DNA from: Myxococcales bacterium
GTDB taxonomy: Bacteria > Myxococcota_A > Polyangia > Polyangiales > Houyiibacteriaceae
Length of the DNA stretch: 10,859 bases
Direction of reading: 5' to 3'
NCBI GenBank assembly: GCA_030622585.1
Contig: JAUXFZ010000042.1
Location: 1-10,859, forward strand
Shown here: positions 6,841 to 10,859 of the stretch, in pieces
Position numbering within the stretch: the stretch's first letter is position 1
Layout: every line of letters begins with the position of its first letter
Notes under the pieces: model-generated
What the model was told of the DNA's origin: nothing
Database searches by the model: none
What the model saw: the letters and a program-made list of their open reading frames with translations, nothing else
Made by a program: the position numbers and the translations under genes

Positions 6841-8325
6841 ATGCCCGTAACGTCGAGACGACGGCTCGCCACGCAAGCCGGGGCGCAGGCCGCAGGTCTG
6901 TCTCTCACGCTATCCGTGGCGGGTTGGTTCGGCCTTCGGTGGGGAGGCATCGACGTCGCGCTACCGCTGTTCGCGTGGGTCACCGCCGTGGCAACGGGAG
7001 TCGCCGGGCTCCTCACCGCGTTCTACGTCGAGCTCTCGGTAGGGCGGCGGGTTGCAAGGGTAGTCCGAGTCCTCGACGCGCACGCCAAGGAGAGCAGCCT
7101 GCAACGTCTGCCCGATCTGGGTGACGACGAGATCGGCGAGATCGGTCGCGCGGTCAACGATTTGCTCGCGAACCTCACCTCGCTCGAAGTCCGCATGATC
7201 GAACAGGGTCAGGAGCTTCGCCACACGCGCGAAGAACTGGTTCTGAAGAAGGCGCTTGGCTTGAAGTCGGCGGAGCTGGAGCAGCGGCTGCGCGAACGTG
7301 CGCTGATGTTCGACATCGTTCGCGCGAGCGCATCGGAGCGGGAGCTGGACGCGGTATTGGGCGACATCGCCACGCGGCTGGGCAAAGCCCTGCACCTCCG
7401 GGAGTGCATGTTGTTCCTCGTCGACGACGAGACCCGGCGGCTGACGCTTCGAGCTGCCTACGGTTTCGAAAACCCAGGTGAGCTCCTCGAGCGCATCGTG
7501 CTTTTCGATGAAGACGAGCTCGGCAAAGTGGCCCAGGCTGGCGAGCCCGTCATGATCGACGACCTCGCAAAACTCGAGGGGAAGCCGCTGTGGGAGCCGA
7601 TTCCACAGAGCGGCTCCATTGCGATTCTCCCCGTGGTTCACCACGGAAAGACCACCGGCGTGATGGCCGCGACGCGCGAGCAAACCAGTGCTTTCTCGGA
7701 GCTCGAGACGGGGCTTCTCGAAGCGATCTCAGACCAACTTGGGCTCGCGATCCGCCACACGCAGCTGTTTGACGAGCTCCGCCGGGGCTCCCAGCACGAC
7801 GACCTCACCGGCCTCGGAAACCGGCGCCTGCTTCGCATTCGGTTGGAAGACGAGCTTCATCGTGCCGAGCGATTCGGCCAGGCGGTGAGCATCCTCGCGA
7901 TCGACATCGACTACTTCAAGGCGCTCAACGATCGGCATGGCCACCCGACAGGAGACGCGTCTCTGCGCAAGCTCGCCGGCCTCATGTCCCGGAACCTCCG
8001 CCGCATCGATACCATTGCGCGCATCGGTGGCGAAGAGTTCGTCGTCCTTCTTCCGCGGACGAACCTCACCGAGGCTGGCGGTGTCGCCGAAAAACTTCGG
8101 TCCATGGTGGAGCACACCGAGTTCCCGGGCGGCGACGGGCAGCCGGACGGCATGTTGACGGTCAGCGTGGGTGTGGCCGCGCTCCGTTCCGACGAGACCG
8201 GCGCCGATTTGCTGGCACGCGCAGACACCGCACTCTACGAAGCCAAGGATCGCGGCCGCAACTGCGTGGTCACCGCAAGTCAGTCGGCAGGCTCGGCACG
8301 CTCCGTGACCAAGTCGCGGATTTGA
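6841..8325 (+). CDS. Membrane-anchored HAMP-GAF-GGDEF diguanylate cyclase
   Basis: The 494-residue protein would make the second messenger c-di-GMP from two GTP at the inner membrane. Two hydrophobic segments (about 14-34 and 39-63) form a hairpin with almost no periplasmic loop. A HAMP-like region follows (about 64-116, including DDEIGEIGRAVNDLL), then a coiled-coil stretch (about 117-158), a GAF-type sensor domain (about 160-310) and a GGDEF domain (about 318-480). The domain starts with DLTGLGNRR (321-329). The active-site motif is GGEEF (396-400), and the inhibitory-site motif RxxD is intact as RRID (387-390), five residues before it, so product inhibition is expected. With so small an outer loop, the input is probably a cytoplasmic or membrane signal sensed through GAF. 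The start is the first ATG before the membrane hairpin. The gene follows the tRNA by 76 bases, and its last 46 bases overlap the convergent kinase gene. Confidence 0.93.
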   Translation: MPVTSRRRLATQAGAQAAGLSLTLSVAGWFGLRWGGIDVALPLFAWVTAVATGVAGLLTAFYVELSVGRRVARVVRVLDAHAKESSLQRLPDLGDDEIGEIGRAVNDLLANLTSLEVRMIEQGQELRHTREELVLKKALGLKSAELEQRLRERALMFDIVRASASERELDAVLGDIATRLGKALHLRECMLFLVDDETRRLTLRAAYGFENPGELLERIVLFDEDELGKVAQAGEPVMIDDLAKLEGKPLWEPIPQSGSIAILPVVHHGKTTGVMAATREQTSAFSELETGLLEAISDQLGLAIRHTQLFDELRRGSQHDDLTGLGNRRLLRIRLEDELHRAERFGQAVSILAIDIDYFKALNDRHGHPTGDASLRKLAGLMSRNLRRIDTIARIGGEEFVVLLPRTNLTEAGGVAEKLRSMVEHTEFPGGDGQPDGMLTVSVGVAALRSDETGADLLARADTALYEAKDRGRNCVVTASQSAGSARSVTKSRI

Positions 8326-9827
8326 CGAAGCTCGAAGGGTTTCTCGAGGCAGAGTAGTGGCGTTCGCTCCAAGAACTCGCGTGCCGGCTGAGTGAAGGCG
8401 CCACCGGTCATGAACACGAACCGCGAAGCGACGTCCGGGCACTGCTCGCAGACCCGTCTGAACACCTCCATGCCGCTCACCTGCGGCATCATCAGATCGC
8501 AAAACACGACGTCGAAGGGCGCGTCAGAGCACAGGCGCACGATCGCCTCCTCCCCGCTCGTAAAGACTTCCACCTCGTGACCCCGGAGCGCTCGCCGAAT
8601 CGAGCGACCAACCAGCGGCTCGTCGTCGACCACGATAACGCATGCGCGTGCGCCGGGGGTGGCCGTCGGTGGCGCCAGCGCCGGGCTCACAGAGTCTTGG
8701 CGCGTGGACGCCGGCAACCGGACCACGAACGTGGCGCCACGATCGAGCTCGCTCCGAACCTCGATGGTGCCTCCCGCATCGCGGACGATGTTTCGACAGA
8801 TCGACAAGCCAAGACCCGTCCCCTCCGAGACCCCCTTGGTCGTGAAGAACGGCTCGAACACACGGCTCATGCGACCCGGCTCGATGCCCGTCCCGTTGTC
8901 GATTACCTCGATCACCGCCCAACCTTTCGCGTCGGTGTAGGTCCGTACCGTGATGCGATTGGCACTGACCCCGCGCGCCGGCATCGCCTGGGCGGCGTTG
9001 ATCAGAAGATTCAGAAACACTTGCCCGAGCCGGGACTCGTTGGCATCGACCGGTGGCGTCGCCCCGAAATCTCGTTCCAGGGTCGCCCGGTGCCGGACCT
9101 CGTTCCAGCAAATGTTGATCGAGGATTCGAGAACACGCTGCACATCGACGTCGCCACGCTGCTCGTCGTCGACGCGGGAAAACGTCTTGAGGTCGCGAAC
9201 GATGTTCTGCATGCGAACGGCCCCGTGAATCGCCTCGTCCAGCTGCTGCCTTGCATGCTCTCGCCACGCGGCCTCGTCGCACGAATCGATCTCTTCACGC
9301 GTGATGTGCAAGTTCGAGAGCACGTACATCAGCGGGTTGTTGAGCTCGTGCGCGACGCCGGCGGCCAACGTGCCAACCGAAGCCATTCGATCTGCAAAAG
9401 CAAGCCGCGACTCCAACTCATCGCGCTCGGTACCGCGACGGCTCGCCTCTTCGATGCTCCGTTCGGCGATCAGAAGCCGGGTCTCGAGAACCTCCGGGTC
9501 GATGGGTTTTGAAAGGTAGTCCGAGGCGCCTGCGTCGAGGACGGCGTTGAGGTCGTGCGCCCGATTGCGACCGGTGATCACCAGGAGCACCACGTCCTCA
9601 CCGCGCGGCCGGCTGCGCACCATTCGGCACAGGTCGAGCCCGGACATCCCCGGCAGCGTCCAGTCGACGAGCATCAGTTGAAAAGGCTGCTCGAGGTGAG
9701 CCCCGAGCGCCTCCTCCGCCGAGGCAACGGCGGTCACTTGGTGACCTCGCTCACGGAGCAACTCGCGCAGGAGGGCCCTCATGGAACTCGAGTCGTCGAC
9801 GACGAGGGTTCGCAGGGGGACGGCCAT
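8280..9827 (-). CDS. Soluble hybrid histidine kinase, REC-HisKA-HATPase-REC
   Basis: The 515-residue protein has no membrane segment or signal peptide and should act in the cytoplasm. The N-terminal receiver (about 6-120) has D11/D12, phospho-acceptor D55 (LVDWTLPG), T85 and K107. A charged helical linker leads to the HisKA domain with the phosphorylated H160 (GVAHELNNPL). The ATPase part shows the N-box (N277, LINAAQA), DNGTGI (310-315), FEPFFTTK (324-331) and GTGLGL (336-341). After a linker of about 20 residues the C-terminal receiver (about 395-512) has D401/D402, D444 (FCDLMMP), T474 and K496. All catalytic positions are present. Input probably arrives by phosphorylation of the first receiver, and the second can pass phosphate onward or regulate the kinase. 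The ATG at 9827 is preceded by AGGG at 3 bases. Its 3' end overlaps the diguanylate cyclase gene; output partners are not identified. Confidence 0.95.
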   Translation of the reverse strand: MAVPLRTLVVDDSSSMRALLRELLRERGHQVTAVASAEEALGAHLEQPFQLMLVDWTLPGMSGLDLCRMVRSRPRGEDVVLLVITGRNRAHDLNAVLDAGASDYLSKPIDPEVLETRLLIAERSIEEASRRGTERDELESRLAFADRMASVGTLAAGVAHELNNPLMYVLSNLHITREEIDSCDEAAWREHARQQLDEAIHGAVRMQNIVRDLKTFSRVDDEQRGDVDVQRVLESSINICWNEVRHRATLERDFGATPPVDANESRLGQVFLNLLINAAQAMPARGVSANRITVRTYTDAKGWAVIEVIDNGTGIEPGRMSRVFEPFFTTKGVSEGTGLGLSICRNIVRDAGGTIEVRSELDRGATFVVRLPASTRQDSVSPALAPPTATPGARACVIVVDDEPLVGRSIRRALRGHEVEVFTSGEEAIVRLCSDAPFDVVFCDLMMPQVSGMEVFRRVCEQCPDVASRFVFMTGGAFTQPAREFLERTPLLCLEKPFELRQIRDLVTERAEPAD

Positions 9828-9836
9828 TAGCCCTAA

Positions 9837-9865
9837 AGTCTAATCCAAATGGTGAAAAGGTTCAT
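9837..9865 (-). promoter_or_regulatory. Weak candidate promoter of the hybrid kinase gene
   Basis: Read leftward, ATGAAC (9865-9860) and TAGACT (9842-9837) are 17 bases apart, matching three and four of six consensus positions. Transcription would begin about 3 bases before the ATG at 9827, giving a nearly leaderless message. The match is poor and other promoters are possible. Confidence 0.25.
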
Positions 9866-9880
9866 GGTTTCATGGCGATC

Positions 9881-9908
9881 TTGACGCGGGCCCGTTCGTA
9901 GCTATCGT
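9881..9908 (+). promoter_or_regulatory. Candidate sigma-70-type promoter of the 208-residue protein gene
   Basis: TTGACG (9881-9886) and TATCGT (9903-9908) are separated by 16 bases, matching five and four of six consensus positions. A start near 9915 would give a leader of about 36 bases that carries the strong ribosome binding site at 9936. Confidence 0.5.
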
Positions 9909-9935
9909 GACTGTGGGTAACGCGCCGCGTCATCC

Positions 9936-9942
9936 AAGGAGG
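9936..9942 (+). promoter_or_regulatory. Strong ribosome binding site
   Basis: AAGGAGG is fully complementary to the usual 16S rRNA 3' end and sits 8 bases before the ATG at 9951. It is the best ribosome binding site in the window, suggesting that the small helical protein is made in quantity. Confidence 0.8.
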
Positions 9943-9950
9943 ATAGAGAC

Positions 9951-10577
9951 ATGACACGCACTAACCCACTTCGTCGGAGCGGAAGCCGACTTCAAAAGCA
10001 GGGGACGCTCTGGTTCCAGCAAACACGGAACGCAGGCGAGATTTTCTTCGAGGACGCGCAGAGTGCAAGCGTCGCCTTCGCCCAGGACATGAGGGTCGCG
10101 AGCACCAAGCTCGCCGGCACCACCGGCCGCTCGGCTGCGGGGTTTCAAAAGGCCGTACGCAAGGAGGCCTTCGAGTGGCAAGCGCTGGTGCTGAAGACAC
10201 GCGATGCCTATGTGGCCGCGTTCGAACGACGGCTAGGGCAGGTGGAGAGCCAGGCGCTGAGCACCCGGGAAGCCCTCAAGCTCGGAACCGTCGAAACGAC
10301 CGTTCTGCAGTCGACGCACGATCTGCTCGAGCAAGCACAGCGCAGAGTGGACGGGCGGCTGGGCCAAAACGCCAAGCCCAAGGCGGCCAAGGCCACGTCC
10401 AAGAAGGGCCAGAGCCCGCTGCGCAACTACGACCAGTTGACCGCCAAAGACGTGGTGAGCCGCGTACAGCGCCTGTCCACAACGCAGGCCACGGCGCTGC
10501 TTGATTACGAGCGGACGCGGAAGAAGCGCGCGACCGTAATCCGGGCCGCCGAGCACCGCCTGGCGGCGGCAAGCTGA
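9951..10577 (+). CDS. Unrecognised helical, basic protein with a C-terminal YDxLTAxxV module
   Basis: I do not recognise a characterised homologue. The 208-residue protein has no signal peptide or membrane segment. Residues about 15-138 look wholly alpha-helical with heptad-like spacing, resembling phasin or coiled-coil proteins in character rather than in any motif I can name. A short Lys/Ala/Ser-rich linker (about 141-153) follows. A compact C-terminal module (about 156-205) begins LRNYDQLTAKDVVSRVQRLS and continues with an ExxRKKRxTVI segment. From memory, similar short modules (YDxLxAxxVxxRLxxLS...YExxxRxRxTVL) end various actinobacterial proteins of unknown function; this needs a profile search. 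The start is fixed by a strong ribosome binding site. It lies between two signalling genes and is divergent from the kinase gene. A granule-associated, DNA-associated or scaffold role is possible but unproven. Confidence 0.85.
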   Translation: MTRTNPLRRSGSRLQKQGTLWFQQTRNAGEIFFEDAQSASVAFAQDMRVASTKLAGTTGRSAAGFQKAVRKEAFEWQALVLKTRDAYVAAFERRLGQVESQALSTREALKLGTVETTVLQSTHDLLEQAQRRVDGRLGQNAKPKAAKATSKKGQSPLRNYDQLTAKDVVSRVQRLSTTQATALLDYERTRKKRATVIRAAEHRLAAAS

Positions 10578-10617
10578 GCGGCGACGCGAGGCATCTGTAC
10601 AGCTGACCGCGCTGCAC

Positions 10618-10623
10618 TACACT
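10618..10623 (+). promoter_or_regulatory. Candidate -10 box of the response regulator gene
   Basis: TACACT matches four of six consensus positions and ends 7 bases before the GTG at 10631, with no ribosome binding site in between. No good -35 box is seen 17 bases upstream (CTGTAC). It could drive a leaderless message. Confidence 0.25.
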
Positions 10624-10630
10624 CCGGGTC

Positions 10631-10859
10631 GTGGCTGAAAACAAACAGATTCTCGTCGCTGACGACGAGGACAACCTTCGCCGAGTCCTGAAGGCACAAC
10701 TGCAGCACGATGGGTACGAGGTGCATTGCGTTGCCGACGGCGCTGCGGTGCTCGAGGCCATGGCGGAGCATCACATCGATGTTCTGATCACCGACCTGCG
10801 CATGCCGAAGCTCGACGGCATGCAGGTGCTGAAGTCGGTCAGCGAGGACTTCCCGAACG
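10631..10859 (+). CDS. Response regulator, N-terminal receiver domain (cut by the window end)
   Basis: The visible 76 residues are the first two thirds of a receiver domain. The acidic pocket is D11/D12 (ILVADDEDN) and the phospho-acceptor is D55 (LITDLRMPKLDGMQVL). The sequence style, especially DLRMPxLDGMQVL, is like the receivers of NtrC-type sigma-54 activators, but the output domain lies beyond the window, so the class is an inference. The start is the GTG at 10631 (VAENKQILVADDE); I see no earlier start that keeps the frame and no ribosome binding site. It lies 53 bases after the 208-residue protein gene, with no visible terminator, so co-transcription is possible. It might accept phosphate from the hybrid kinase nearby, but other partners are equally open. 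Confidence 0.85.
   Translation, partial: MAENKQILVADDEDNLRRVLKAQLQHDGYEVHCVADGAAVLEAMAEHHIDVLITDLRMPKLDGMQVLKSVSEDFPN

Noticed and set aside
7729..8502. Leftward 257-codon frame antisense to the diguanylate cyclase gene
   Set aside because: It opposes well-supported GGDEF and receiver coding sequence and has no recognisable domain.
9861..9875. Tandem TTCATGG repeat in the kinase/208-residue-protein intergenic region
   Set aside because: Two 7-base copies one base apart are suggestive but too short to claim as an operator without comparative data.

Overview
The window is GC-rich and densely coded on both strands. It looks like chromosomal DNA of a free-living bacterium, most likely a myxobacterium or related deltaproteobacterium. 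That placement is an inference from base composition, a cobalamin-dependent ribonucleotide reductase, several multidomain signalling proteins in a short span and a proline-rich outer-membrane protein; no marker gene settles it. Nothing in the window marks a phage, plasmid, CRISPR array or insertion sequence.

Layout. Positions 1-78 hold nothing I can support. Positions 79-207 form a long imperfect palindrome with 31-base arms that covers the nrdJ stop codon. The leftward gene nrdJ (202-3498) encodes a complete class II ribonucleotide reductase. A 544-base gap (3499-4042) separates it from a divergent rightward gene for a stand-alone 5'-3' exonuclease of the Pol I N-terminal/FEN family (4043-4903). 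That gene meets, tail to tail across 2 bases, a leftward pair: an exported beta-rich protein, probably of the outer membrane (5436-6593), and a gamma-carbonic-anhydrase-family protein (4906-5436), joined by a TGATG stop/start overlap.

A CAU-anticodon tRNA with a recognisable promoter (6649-6764) starts a rightward stretch. It is followed by a membrane-anchored HAMP-GAF-GGDEF diguanylate cyclase (6841-8325). The 3' end of that gene overlaps by 46 bases the 3' end of a leftward gene for a soluble REC-histidine kinase-REC hybrid (8280-9827). Divergent from the kinase gene is an unrecognised helical 208-residue protein with an excellent ribosome binding site (9951-10577). The window ends inside a response regulator receiver domain (10631 onward).

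How the genes fit together. nrdJ (dNTP supply) and the exonuclease (DNA repair or primer/flap removal) could share a DNA-metabolism theme across a divergent control region. The right-hand third is a signalling neighbourhood (c-di-GMP synthesis, phosphorelay hybrid kinase, receiver protein), but direct partnership is not shown by the sequence. I found no convincing new multi-gene system. The most striking unexplained structure is the palindrome at 79-207.
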